DNA of 64,000 nt from Fennellomyces sp. T-0311 (lineage: Eukaryota > Mucoromycota > Mucoromycetes > Mucorales > Lichtheimiaceae), in contig JALLLT010000011.1 in NCBI GenBank assembly GCA_025266875.1, positions 961,304 through 1,025,303 on the forward strand, read 5' to 3'. Each line of letters starts with the position of its first letter. The stretch's first letter is position 1. This document shows, one piece after another, positions 44,044 to 56,075 of this stretch. A model generated the notes under the pieces. That model had not been told where the DNA came from. It made no database searches and saw only the letters and a list, made by a program, of their open reading frames with translations. Made by a program: the position numbers and the translations under genes.

Positions 44044-46505
44044 ATGGCTCGTACAAAATCCGCAGCAAGAAAAAGAAAAGCGCCTGCCATCAGCAATGAA
44101 GAGGCTATTTGTCATGCTGTTCTTGCCACCTTACGTGAAGCAAATGGAGGCGAAGTTTCAGAACAGCAAATGGACAGCGTTCTGTTACATAACAAAAGAA
44201 ACGATGACGATATCAACGATGCAATCAGGGATTCCATCGAAGACAGGAATCAGGCGCACACAGAAAACACGAATTTAGCCTATAATCCAAGACAAAAGGA
44301 ATTTAAGGTGTGCTTAACAATACAAGGCATGACGCGTAAAATAAAATGTAGTTTTGCTTACTCTGGAAGTTATTTCTAAAATATACAGCACTGGTGCAAA
44401 AATGTGCACAAGTTTCATGATAAAGAGCTCATTCATGAAGGAAAACTTGTTCTCTGGTTACGAGAGGTTGTCATCCCTCGAGCAAATCAGCGTGAAAAGC
44501 CTGGACCCAACGGAAAGCCTAAGCCACTGAATGCGAAAACTGTTCGCCACTATATCAAGCCGATCGTTGACTTGTGAAGGCAACAGCAGGCGCAGCCAGG
44601 TGCAAAGTTCGTCAAGCATCCACATGGAAAAGCAGTCAAGTCTGTTTTGAATTCGTTGGACCATAACGAGACCAAAAGACGCCATGAAAGCTTTGAGGAT
44701 CGCGGGGTTGGTACGATGGCCGATGGTTACACATACGATGAGCTTGTAGACATTAGCAAGTATTACTTGACCAAGAACAACGCCAAGGCAGTCAGGGATC
44801 GGTTCGATATCCTTATGGCTCACGCAATCCTTGGGCGTAGCCAGATGGCCAGAAAAATGCAGCTTCCTAACCTCTACTGTGTTCCATGTGATAATGAAGG
44901 TCTAACAGAGTGCCAAGCTCTGGTTATCAACATGGATCATAGCAAGCAGAATCAGCTTGGTGGCCGGGAGTTTGGTGCTGCATTTCGGAACAAGGAAGTT
45001 CTCTTGTGTCCACTCGGCGCCATGGCCTTTTACTTCTTTTACCGTTGGCGTATTTCTCGCAACGAATGCTACCCAGATATGTCCGAGCGCGCCAATTGGT
45101 ATAATGTCCATGTAATCCTTGGTGATGGTCCTCACAGGAAGTACTCGTATGATACGCAGTACAATTCCTACCGAAATGTCTTTGCTCTCCTTGGCATCAA
45201 CACGTCCAAGGTGACGCATGCGCCGCGCAGTTGCTCTGCGAGATTGATGAACGAAGATGATGTTGCTGACAACCAGCAACGTAGAGCTGGTCGCTGGAGT
45301 GCTGATTCTTTCATTGCCTCATACTTAACCAGCCTTCCCAAGCAAGCGATGCGTTCGATTGCCAGTTTTCGAACCTGAGGTGGCGCTTTCCACTTGCCAC
45401 GTGCCGCCCTAGACCCGCGTGAGTCTTTGAAAAAGCAGGTTTTCCCAGAGGTCGACTATTGGCAACAAAGATATAGATCGGAAGAGCTACTAAAGGAAAT
45501 TGCTAGCCCCAATTTTTTGAAACTGATGATATACTTCCGCACCATCATCTTGCAGGTATGGCAGGTCACTACGATATGGTTCCGCTAAGTTGTGGGTTTC
45601 TAAGCAAATGAAATTTATAGGATTCCGTTTTTTTAATGGAGCAGTTCCCTGAGTGGCTCATTTGGCAGGATCCTGTTTTCCGCAGCGCCGATTACAGAAC
45701 TTATGCAGACTCACTTCGTTCAGTTGCCTTGGAACAAGAAGCGCGTCCACCATTAGATCAGGATCTGCATCATCTAATGCCACAAATGGTTGATACCATA
45801 GATAGACGTTTTGTTCAGGCCCACGAGAGCACGCAGCGTTTGTCTGTGAGTATTGATCAAGGTTTCCATCGTATAGGACAAGCAGTCGAAAGAATTGAGA
45901 GGCAGAACACACGCCGTGACGAGGATATTGCTGTGCTCTACTGCTCTTTTTCTCATTATGAGCAATTTGTTCGCAGTCTGGGCCATTATGTTTCTTCGAA
46001 TATGGCATCGCCTATTGCACTGGTTGGCAGCTCCCTACCCTTGGATCGTTTTGCTGCAAGCCCACAATCACCCGTCGGATCACCAATTATACATAGCCAC
46101 TATGACCAGCATTCGCCTGTTTTAGCTGCTTACACTGCTGAGCATGACCAAGCTCAGGCAGCAGCACCGAATACTAGCACGGCCCCACTGCATTATAAAC
46201 TGAAGTCGAACATTGAAACGGTGGCACGATTTTGGGACAAATATACGGTGGGAATATTTGGTGGTCCTGCAATCTGCGAGCTCGAGCAGAAGTATGGTGA
46301 TGGATGGCGACGCAACAAAACTGACAATCGTCAATGGAACCGTCGCAAAATCATCATCGAGGCAATTGAGCGCCTTATTGATGAAGGCAAATCGGAGCAG
46401 AAGGCTGTCGAAGCAGTTGAAAATATGCGGCGCAGCCTACCTCTCCCTGCAAAAAGGCAAATGCTGTGGGCTCTTCAAGAGCATCTCAAGCAAATGAGAC
46501 CATAA
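44044..46505 (+). pseudogene. Crypton tyrosine recombinase with GCR1-type DNA-binding domain, two TGA stops
   Basis: Exons 44044-44307, 44389-45555 and 45621-46505, introns 81 and 65 nt, all phase 0; 771 codons in all. The N terminus is basic (MARTKSAARKRK). The middle is the Ndc10-like recombinase fold: AHAILGRSQMARKM, then THAPRSCSARLM (HxxR), RAGRWSADSFIASY with a candidate Tyr nucleophile. Exon 3 has a coiled coil and a GCR1_C domain (RFWDKYTVGIFGGPAICELE then QWNRRKIIIEAIERL). TGA stops at 44575-44577 (VDL stop RQQQ) and 45376-45378 (SFRT stop GGAF) lie in an otherwise open frame, both at sites compatible with Arg CGA. Cryptons move as DNA circles without RT; exact ends were not found. 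Confidence 0.88.
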
Positions 46506-47762
46506 TAAAAAAATCTCTAGGTTCTGAGCCTTCCAGTATAAACGTGAAATAGATATCGCAAGAAGTAGTGGATTCTACCGTGGTAATCAATTGATTCCTG
46601 GCACAGATAACTATTGTTGAACCTAGAGTAAACTATTTGTCTAGTGCTGTGTATTGTGTGGTTAAATTGCTTATGATAAGCATGCATTGGTTGAAAAGAG
46701 CATATAAAAAGCAGATCCTAACTTATTCATCTGTGAGATCAAGTTGCATACCTAAATAGTGGGGATGTCTACTTGGAAGAATGTTATGCGTTCACTGATA
46801 GTAATAATCTTGTCGAGAAGGCTTAATGCGGCGCAACCCATCTGGGCTTTTATGTGAACATAGCATACGTAATTTGCTCCTTGATTTTGAGTGCTGAAAG
46901 AATTGTAGTTGAATGTGCATATGGGATCGTTGTTGTAGCTGATTGGTGTACACGCATGCTCTCAAAATTGATTGACTTCGTGGAATGCACATCCATTCAA
47001 TTGGCAATTGTTTTTGTTCATAGTGAGAGTATACACAATGCCTGGTCTGAATGCAGTAAACGATAAGAGGAATTCATAAAACAGGTACAAAAAAAAAAGT
47101 CAGTTTGCCCAAGCAACCCGATCTTGAAATTTTGCCAATCATGTCACAATCAAGGGTTTTAGGGTCTCAACCACTGCCAAAAAATACTGAGACTGGGTCT
47201 CACTGGCTGGAGACCCCCACCAGATACCTCCTATGTATACATGGGCTACGTGTTTCAGAATTTTTATGGGTGAGCTACTCCAGATTCAGATTCCGAAAGC
47301 AAATTTTACGGGTGTGACTTCACAATTTAAATAGTTTTACAGATGATGGACTTAGTGCATAAGGGATTTTACAGGTTACATAGTCTATGACCTCAAAAAA
47401 TGCAAGTTATTACTAACTTACATCAGAACTGCTTTAAATAGACATATACCTATTTTTAAGTAGCAGTCTAGTGTAACTTACCTCCTTTTACCAAAGTTTA
47501 AAAGATGATTTTCATACTGTGAATGTTAATAAAGAAGTATCATGAAAGGTAAGAACGATTGATGTTCAACAAGTCTATAGAGAAAAAGTTGTAAATAAAA
47601 AATGGAAAAGAAAATGAAGAAAGGAGAAATACAAATAGAAAAAATAAAGGGAGAAGTAAAGCGAAGAAAAATTAAAACAAGAAAAGTGCGAGCGAAGTAA
47701 GTCTATACTGGATAATATCGAGTGTATCGATGATAGTCACTGCGGGTCATGTTTGTGCGAAT
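46506..47762. other. Gene-free stretch between Crypton and MULE gene
   Basis: AT-rich; no coding region recognised. It contains three GGGTCTC/GAGACCC-like words at 47163-47217 and purine-rich sequence near 47580-47690. It probably includes the Crypton 3' end. Confidence 0.4.
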
Positions 47763-49324
47763 TCATCTAGTACGATGTCGGCGAATAACTGTCAAGTATC
47801 GATCAGTATTGCCACGTTCAACTGCATCGTCAAATATTTGTCTTTGCGCGAGTGGTAGTATACGGTGATACGACTCGCGATGCTGCTGAAGCTGCTGTGC
47901 TGCTTGTTGATACTGTTGGTATGCCTGCAGCAAGCGTTCTTCAGCTTCACCCAAATGGGTATATGGCGACGAGTCACCATCAACACCAATGCTGCTTAAC
48001 TGATCAGCATTTTCAGCTGCAGCAGCAGGCTCTTAAACGTTGGTGTGGGTGACCAGCCCTTCTTCTTCTTCTTCTTCTGCTTCTTCATCAGAAGCCAACA
48101 AGCTTTCTTCGTCAGAAGCACCTTCTTGCACAGGAGGCAACTCGGCATCTGATTCTACAAAAACAAATGTAGAGTCGCGTTTAGCACTCTTGAACTTACA
48201 CTGGTTCTACTCAATCAGTGTACCTTCTTGGATATAAATATCTGTAATCAAACAAGGCCGTGCAGAATCATTGGGTCTTTGATCACCGGGCTGCCATAGT
48301 GGAGGAATTTGGATCAGTCTAAATGGATACTGTCTCCACTGTATATGATAACTATAATAAGAAACGGCACTTATAATCCTTCTGTTAAAGCAAACATACA
48401 TCATCAACAACTCTTATGTACGGAATCGTATGTTTACGTTCGACGTAATTTTCAAGCGCGGCAAAACGATTCCATCTTCCCCTCTGATGATCATTGCAGC
48501 GTCTGACCAAATGTTTGCATAGCATAAATTTGCAAGCAAGAAAGGAAGGGCAACTGCATGTCCAAAATCTCAGCGATGGACAGTAAAGCTCCACTATATC
48601 AGCACGTTCTTCCCCTTCGCTCAAAAGTTCTTGGGTATGGGCTGACCATGTGTGTGCAAACTCATGTTCCCACTTCAATGGCTCGCGTCGATTCTGAATC
48701 TTCAGTTCGAATTTTGCTCTGATGAGGGGTAGCTGTTGTGTCACGATGATGTGCACCAACAGATCGAGTCTCGGCCGAGGGAGTTTCCGTAGAAAGTCAG
48801 TTTTCAGTACTTTCCATTGAGCCTCGATCATCATAGTCGTCTTCGCTATGGGGATATCATCTGGGCGAGCACTGCGAGTCCAGCGAGACCACCATTCTTC
48901 ACTGTACCAGCAATTGTACATATACACCCATACGTCAGGAAGGTCATTCCAAACGCAAAAGTCATATATCTCGCGGCCACAATGCTGGCGTATGGTGTCT
49001 TCACTTCGATAGCCAACTACACTCGATATAAACAATTGATCTTACATCTAAATAAATCACACTTATGACGTACCACCTGAAGTAGGGATACGTGGATGTA
49101 GATGATAGTGTTTCCGTATCATAGACAGGATCTGCTCTCTCATAGATGCATCAGGACAGAGCTTTCCAGTACGGTCCTCATATGGTACGAATTGGGTCGA
49201 AACAAAAGGGTACTCACGACGTGCAGTGTAAACATCATAATGAGGATCTCTAAGTTTATCTGCATTCAGTCTTAGTCTTACAGAGTGATCGAGGTGCCAT
49301 AGGCACAGGCGCAACGACCTTCTA

Positions 49325-50673
49325 CACTCCCACCCAAAAAGTCTTCAGAAAATTTTTGAATTCCGCTGCTATGCAAATACATGCATGTTTTTCAAAGGCG
49401 TTTCTTTAAGGGTATCATTACTAAAACTGCCAACTTCCATTAGAAAAAAATAATTTTATCTATGTTAAAAAGTTTAAAATGGGGTATTGACAATACACTA
49501 ATACTTTGTATGCTCTCCCTTGGCTTTGATGATAGCCTTGCAGCAATCTGGCATACTACCCACGAGAGACTCTGCCAGTTCAATGGTCAGTTTATCCCAC
49601 TCTTCACGAAGTGCAGCCTTTAACTCTTCTTTGGTCGAAATATGAGCTCTACGCTTTCTGATTTTCTTTTCTAAGGCATCCCATACATGCTCAATGGGAT
49701 TTAGATCAGGACTCTGGGCGGGCCAGAAGCTGAACCCTCTAATACCAGATTCCTCCTTGTATCGCCTCATATAGCCTCCAGTATGGCAGCTAACGCCATC
49801 TTCTTGGAAGATAAACTCTCGGCCAGTATCTTCAGTAACTTTTTTTAAGGTATGGGAGGAAATGATTGGCGAGGCAGGTGACATATGCTTTTTGATCTAC
49901 ATTGCCATCCATAATGACCAATGGCCCGAAGCCTCCCGCCCAAAAACAGCTCCACACCAGGACCGATCCTTTGCCAAACTTGTATGTTGGAACGATATGG
50001 CGTTTTTCATATCGCTCCCCTTGTCGTCTGATGACGCGTGCCCCTCCGTCATTGCCTCGTACTGTAAATCTGGATTCATCAGACCAGATGACGTTGCTCC
50101 ATTGATCCATGGACCAATCCTTGTGCATTTTGGTCCATGCAAGCGGTCGAGCTATCTGCTTACGCGTCAAAGCTGGCTTTCGAGCTGGTCAACGAGAGCC
50201 AAAGTCGTCCCTCTTCAAGTACTTGATCACCGTGTTTCTGGAGACCATAATGCCTGCACTCTCAAGTGCTGCTTGGTGAAATAAATATGGCTCCATTGGC
50301 TTGCGTCTTGCACTTAGCCGGAGGGCAATTCAATTCGTCTTGTTCAGTTTTTCAGGTCGCCCACTTCTAGGCTTATTCCTGACAGTGCCGGTCTTTTCCC
50401 ACTTCTTGATGACACTATCGATGGTGTTGTGATTTATCCCGGTAATGGATGAAATCTCAAGGGATTTGGTATTAGCCAATTTCATTCCGATTATTTGATC
50501 TTTTTCTGCTTCTGTAAGCTGTCGGCGCTTCTTAGGAATGTTGTTGGTAATATCGCGAAGGGTCATTGTTATGTAGAGTAAGAAAAGGGGTGGCAACATA
50601 CATAAATGTAAAATATTTTGTTTTTATTTTGCTTCCAAATTTGGAACTTCCGAAGACTTTTTGGGTGGGAGTG
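49325..50673 (-). mobile_element. Tc1/mariner element, 1349 bp
   Basis: Inverted repeats CACTCCCACCCAAAAAGTCT at both ends (extended by TC on each side), with TA at 49323-49324 and 50674-50675. It is inserted in an exon of the MULE gene. Confidence 0.92.
49498..50566 (-). pseudogene. Tc1 transposase, two TGA stops and one frameshift
   Basis: ATG 50566 (MTLRDITNNIPKKRRQLTEA) begins a paired helix-turn-helix region (LANTKSLEISSITGINHNTI; GRPEKLNKTN). One frame continues through TGA at 50332-50330 and TGA at 50191-50189, each followed by clear homology (IALRLSARRKP; PARKPALTRKQ). The DDE core has VIWSDESRFTVRG, then a run of seven A at about 49840 causes a shift into FIFQEDGVSCHTGGY and SPDLNPIEHVWDALEKK. 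The second motif is EDG rather than DNA. Both TGAs are at positions that suit Arg CGA. Confidence 0.88.
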
Positions 50674-51287
50674 TACCAAAGACTCTCTCAATGGCATTGA
50701 TCTGGCCACGATCTTTATCTGAAACATATACGTTGGTCGTAAGCCATTGTTATGCAGACAGCGGAAGAATCTATGAATATAATCCATTCTCGAAGGTCTT
50801 CTAACCGCCTCTGTTACACGCGTGTTGCTGGCTCCAAGAAGCATATATGCAATTGGAAAGCCACACCCATTGAAGTTTGCCACGATACCAAAAAGCTCAT
50901 ACCCCATTTGATTGGTCTTATATGTCGAATCGACATGAAACTCATGTACTAGTGGAGAGAGAGCGGCCGCATTGAAAAGCTCCGTAACAAATCCAACACC
51001 GGTAAAACAATCAGCAGAATAATGGAAAATCTGTTTATTTTACTCACTGTAAATATATATACTATATCGTATCTACCATTAGTGTAGCATAGTGATCATC
51101 GCATATACAGCTACCGTTATGCACACATGGTTGTCTTTAGAGCATCCCCAGCAGTGCCCGTAAAATTATCTCCAATTTTAACTCCACCAGATAAAATTTT
51201 TTACATTGCCCAGTTACTTTCCCAGCAGTGTCCGTAAATTTAGTTTCAAATAAACTACCGCGTACCTGCTTCTTTGTTTACCCATCA

Positions 51288-52746
51288 ATGTCGACTTCCA
51301 ACAACTTGTTACGCCATCTTATCGCTGAAGAAGAAGAAGAAGAGGAACTAAGAATGGCTACATTTAAGCGTCGTATGCATGCATATGACGAAGAGCTTGA
51401 AACGTTGCAGCGTAAAAAGCAAACGCGTGGTGGCTCTGTTCCTGGCTGTGTGGGAACAGTTCCTCGCGACCATGAGAAGGCACATCACCAATTATACATG
51501 GATTATTTTGTGGACAAGAACGAACGGGCGTATACTAACGATCAGTTTCAGCGTCGGTTCCAGATGAGCCGCAGATTGTTCCTACGTATCATGGAGGAAG
51601 TCAAGCAGCATGATCCATACTTTCTGCAAACATGCAACGCGGCAAACAAACTTGGTATATCGAGCCATGTTAAGGTCACTGCAGCAATTCGCCAACTAGC
51701 ATATGCGGCAAGTGCAGATTCCCTTGACGACTATTTGAAGATCAGTGAAAGCACAGCAATTGAATCTTTGAAGCGATTCTGTGATTCAGTTGTTACGGTG
51801 TTCAAGGACCACTATCTTCGTGCGCCAAACGAACACGATCTAGCAAGGCTATTGGCAACTGGTGAAAAGCGCGGCTTTCCAGGAATGCTCGGGTCTCTGG
51901 ACTGCATGCACTGGGAATGGAAGAATTGCCCCAAGGCATGGCACGAATTGTACGTTGGCAAAGAAAAGGCAGCAATGATCCTCCTTGAAGCAGTTGCATC
52001 CAAGGACCTTTGGTTCTGGCATGCGGACTTTGGCCTTCCCGGCACCTTCAACGATATTACGCAACTGTACCGCTCGCCCCTTTTCGACCAGCTTATTCAT
52101 GGCGTTGCACCAACGGTCAAGTATACTGTCAATGGCAATCAGTACGAAATGGGGTATTACCTTGCCGATGGTATATATCCAAAATGGGCAACGCTGATTC
52201 AAAGTATCCCAGAACCACAGGCACCCAAAAACCAAGTGAGAAACAGTTAATATGTAAACCAACGAATTTTCTAATCAAATGCAATGGAATATTGTATAGC
52301 GATTCGCGAAAATGCAAGAAAGTTTTCGTAAGGATATCGAACGTGCCTTTGGTGTGTTGCAGGGTCGCTTTGCAATTGTAAAGCAACCAGCAAGACTTTG
52401 GATGAAACAGGACCTCAAAACGGTGATGATGGCCTGTATCATTCTAGACAATATGATCATCGAAGATGATCGTAACAACAAAAACAGAGGCAGTGATGAA
52501 AGCGACGACAACGATGATGACAACGATGACGACGATGATGACGATGATGACAACGAGAACTACATAAAAAAGATACAAGAAACGTATGGCTTTGTCATCG
52601 AACGTCCTGCATCGCGTGAACACAATGCCGCCGTAAGCGAACGTGTTGCTCGTCATAAAGCGATCATGGACAGTGATACGCATTATCAGCTAAAAAACGA
52701 TTTGATCGAGCATGTGTGGTCGCGCTATGGTGCATTAGGAAAATAA
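51288..52746 (+). CDS. Harbinger transposase, 464 aa
   Basis: Exons 51288-52235 and 52300-52746, intron 64 nt, phase 0. The DDE_4-type nuclease has GSLDCMHWEWKNCPKAW, the second Asp region HADFGLPGTFNDITQL, YYLADGIYPKWATLI, and the glutamate in KDIERAFGVLQGRFAIV. An acidic Asp run (DDDNDDDDDDDD) sits near residue 395. Proteins of this group cut at TWA/TTA targets and need the Myb-like partner for nuclear import and end binding. No stop or shift is seen, so it looks functional. Confidence 0.93.
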
Positions 52747-52833
52747 ATAATTGATAAGCTTTTAAAAGTTCTACAAAAAGTATCACAAGTTTTAATTATA
52801 GTTTTCATCGACATAGGTTTCATCTTCTTCTCT

Positions 52834-53905
52834 TTATTCTTCTTTATCGTGCACTTCATCACCAGAACTAACGCCTTCGACCTGAACAGCAACAGTCTTC
52901 GCCTTCATTTCCGCCAATTTTCTTTCAAGAATCTCCTTTTGAACGATCTCGAAATATTGGCGCTGGATCTGGCTCATGTTGGTGAGATCCTTCGACATAA
53001 TTTCTCTGTCATTGGCATCTCTCATCATTGCATCACGCCTGGCCTCGCGCTTGTCTGCTCTTTTCAATAGCTCGTAGCGCTTAGTAGCCAAATCAGCATG
53101 CTGCTTCTGCAGCTCAAGGTCAGCACGGCGGTTCATCTCGATGAGACGCGCCTGGGCAACCGAGTCTTTTGCCTTTTTGGTTCCCATAGGGCGCATGGAG
53201 CCTTGCGCACCCTCGTCATCCTCATCGCCCTCTTCTTCACCATCTTCGCTTCTCTTGCGCTTCTTGGCCTCTTCCTTCTTGGTCTCTTCCTCGCAGTGCA
53301 ATTCCCACTTTGGGCACTCGCGCAGGATCTTCCAGCATTCAAGAAACTCGAATTCTCCGCCTTCCACCTCGAGATACATGTTGAGCGCATTATCGAGCTG
53401 AGAAATGGTCCACATTTATTGATAATATGAATATAGGGCTATAAATGTAAACTAGCTATTAAGAACTTACCGGCGTATCAGGATTATTATTTCCACTTCC
53501 AATAGTACGCACTTCCCTCTCGTAATACAAGCAGAAGCTGCTTACTTTAGGGTGTAATGCACTCCATCGATGCATCAATGACTTTCTACTGCGTTCCGTG
53601 AACTTCTCTTTCTTCTTCAACTTGTCGTTTGCTTTATCGACAGCAGACTGTCTTTCCGAGTTAAAATGCTCGGCGACTTGCTCCCAATGAACGATAAGCT
53701 TCTTGTCACGGCCAACGATCGGGTCGACCGATTTCTCCAGGAACGAAGCACAAAGTTGCTTGTCTTCTTTCGTGCTGAAATTTCGACCACGTCCTTTTTT
53801 ATCAGATGCGCCAGACTCAGTAGTTGTCGCACGTTTGCTAGATTTCTTGGTAGTCATGGCAGGTTCAGGAGTAGTAGGACGAGGGGTGTTATCAGAAGAC
53901 GACAT
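52834..53905 (-). CDS. Harbinger Myb/SANT-like accessory protein, 332 aa
   Basis: Exons 53905-53471 and 53397-52834, phase 0 (intron 73 nt). A Myb/SANT-type domain is at residues about 30-125: GRNFSTKEDKQLCASFLE, IVHWEQVAEHFN, and SRKSLMHRWSALHPKVSSF. A charged KKEEAKKRKRSEDGEEEGDEDD linker and a long C-terminal coiled coil (RRADLELQKQHADLATKRYE...) follow. This is the usual second protein of Harbinger elements. Its stop lies 87 bp from the stop of the transposase gene. Confidence 0.88.
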
Positions 53906-54820
53906 AGTGAAAGAAAGAGTAAATAAAACTTTTACGGACCTGCGCCGCTGATCTCTATTTTGACTTTATTTACAGACTCGCGTCACAAAATTTGCAGTTT
54001 TGTATTTTTACGGACATGAATGCGGACACTGCTGGGGATGCTCTTACATACCTTACGAATTCCATTGATTCCTCTATCAATATGCATGATTGCAGAAATA
54101 ACTTGATCATCATGGAATTGGTAAAGGTGCTCAGTTATTCGCGACCATAATGCATATATCTACTGCAATGTCAACGTACCAATATCGATGTTGAGCCATG
54201 ATACTTACCTGTGGTTGGGTTACTATCGGACATGCAGCAGGAAACCAATGGACCATGAGACGATACAAATCCCGAGCTGTATGGTCCTCTGCATTCTCCA
54301 CAACAAAATGTCGAACGTCTTCTGGCATTTCCGCACGAACATGTGGCATAGGTCTGGGTGGCGGATGTGCTAGATTATGCTCGATTTTCACGTAAACATA
54401 CCCATTACACCTGTCAATGTGGCCAGAGATCTTTCCATAACAATCGTATGTCTCCATCCGAGGATGCAGGCGCATACGATCGGCATCTGGTACTTGGTGC
54501 TGCGTAGTTGTATCCTGGCAGCAGATAAACTGGAACGAAATAGAGTGTTGCAACGCTGTATCATCGAAGGACCTGAGATAATACTTATACCCATCGCGAT
54601 CCCTGATGCGACAAACAATGTACTTCACTATCGCGTATTCATCGGTGAACTCCAACAATGGATCTTCAATAGGAAGATCACTTTCGTGAATATATTGTAC
54701 TCCTTCTAAGCAAATTTAATGAGCTTTTTTAAAGCTTTTTTTTTAGTTTAAACGAATACCATCAACGGCTGCAGGAAGTTCTTCAATCAAATCATCGATC
54801 CGGGTTGCAACCTTGGACAT

Positions 54821-55298
54821 TTCGCGTCCTACGTTTCCTGTTCAACCGCGACATATCACACAGGTCTTGTAGTTGCGTCGCCTACCAACAAAGAGCTCAA
54901 CCAGGCGGTATGTCTTGCAACACGAACAGTAACGGATTGTTTCCATGATAAAGTGCGAGAATGAGTGGCTTATGCCGAGGAAAAAAACTATATAGCGCTT
55001 TCGGATTTTGAATCTGGAGGAGCTCACCCATAAAAATTCTGAAATGCGTGGCTATCCTCCTACGTATCAAGTAGTTGACAGGTGGCTGATACTGTTTTCT
55101 AGTAGAGTTTGGAGTGTTAACTATTTTTTTTACAAGTAAATTAGTAAGAAAGAAAACAAAAGTATTTTCAGTGACTGACTGCTGTATCTGCACGCGAAGG
55201 CGGTACTGATCTTTGTCATCGGTGTTTCGTGTATAGCCTATCAAACCTTATTCTGATAATTCGTTTTTTGACGTTGTAGCACCAAGTGGAATTAATAG
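54821..55298. other. Upstream flank of the MULE gene
   Basis: No gene recognised; AT-rich, with short minus-strand frames only. It should hold the MULE promoter and possibly its terminal repeat, which I could not identify. Confidence 0.35.
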
Positions 55299-55406
55299 GG
55301 GGTTTCAGAGTTGAAAATGTGGTTGCATATGCAAAAAATTTACATAAACTATTCATTTACCGATGGCGAATAAGATTTATGTCATTTTTTCAACTCTGAA
55401 ACCCCC
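55299..55406. mobile_element. 108-bp MITE-like inverted repeat element
   Basis: Starts GGGGGTTTCAGAGTTGAAAA and ends with the complement (TTTTCAACTCTGAAACCCCC), about 20-bp arms around an AT-rich core. No coding sequence. The flanking duplication is unclear (AT on both sides at best). Confidence 0.7.
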
Positions 55407-55797
55407 ATGCATAAACTTGCCATAAACTTGACATAAAAAAGCCCTGTTTACAAAATGATTACACAAACTAGCACAGTTACAAGATAATTGCATGAACTTT
55501 TTTTCTTCTTCAGAAACAGTTTATTGTGTAAAAGGCATGGGCAGCTTATTTACACGTTCTTTTAATAACTCGCGTTTCAAGTGAAGCAATGATAGAAGGA
55601 TATGTGACAACTGTATGAAGCAAGCACACAAATTCTTTGTCATTTATATAGCTGTGTAAAAGGTTATCATATCTTATTTTCAAAGCCTATCTTACTCTCG
55701 CTTGTTCATGGATTCTGTTGGCTGCAATGCGATGACAATCCTAAGTCACTCGCTTCTATCCTATGTGAGGGCTCATCAACGCAATGTCAGTTTAATA
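55407..55797. other. Spacer before Tigger copy 2
   Basis: No gene seen. AT-rich, with repeated CATAAACTTG and CATGAACTTT words near 55410-55500. Confidence 0.4.
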
Positions 55798-56075
55798 TAC
55801 AGTGGCCGCTCGCTATAATGATATTTTATATAAGGATATTTCGATATAACGATATAATAGAGAGTTTAGGGCGTTCTGAAAAATCCATTTTTCAGAATGC
55901 TCTTCCAAATTGGGAACATCGTCTGTCTTCGAAAAAAAAAGTGATGAACGTTACTAACATTGTAATTGCTGTAACACAAGTCGATTGAAATACTAAAGTG
56001 ACAATGGCTTGTAAACTGCTTTTTTTTTGCACACTTTTTTCTGCTTGTTCTTTCTTCCTCTTATCATTATTATCG

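Larger units (their letters stand above)
51140..54043 (+). mobile_element. PIF/Harbinger element A, 2904 bp
   Basis: Ends GAGCATCCCCAGCAGTGCCC and, read inward, GAGCATCCCCAGCAGTGTCC, with TTA duplicated at 51137-51139 and 54044-54046. It contains a DDE transposase (+) and a Myb-like partner (-), converging. It lies in an intron of the MULE gene. Confidence 0.94.
47763..54820 (-). pseudogene. MULE transposase gene broken by a Tc1 and a Harbinger insertion
   Basis: ATG 54820 (MSKVATRIDDLIEELPAAVD) starts exon 1 (54820-54760), joined in phase to exon 2 (54705-54209). Exon 3 (VTQPQ-IYALWSRITEHLYQF...GINGIRK) ends before an intron that holds Harbinger A. The next exon carries the MULE core HVDSTYKTNQMGYELFGIVA, then VSDKDRGQINAIERVFG, cut by the Tc1 element and resuming RRSLRLCLWHLDHS once the insert and one TA are removed. 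Downstream come YEWWSRW-type sequence and a SWIM finger, WTCSCPSFLACKFMLCKHL. The C-terminal acidic and Gln-rich tail (QQYQQAAQQLQQHRES) reaches 47763 after an in-frame TAA at about 48034. No terminal repeats were found, so the element's limits are unknown. Confidence 0.82.
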
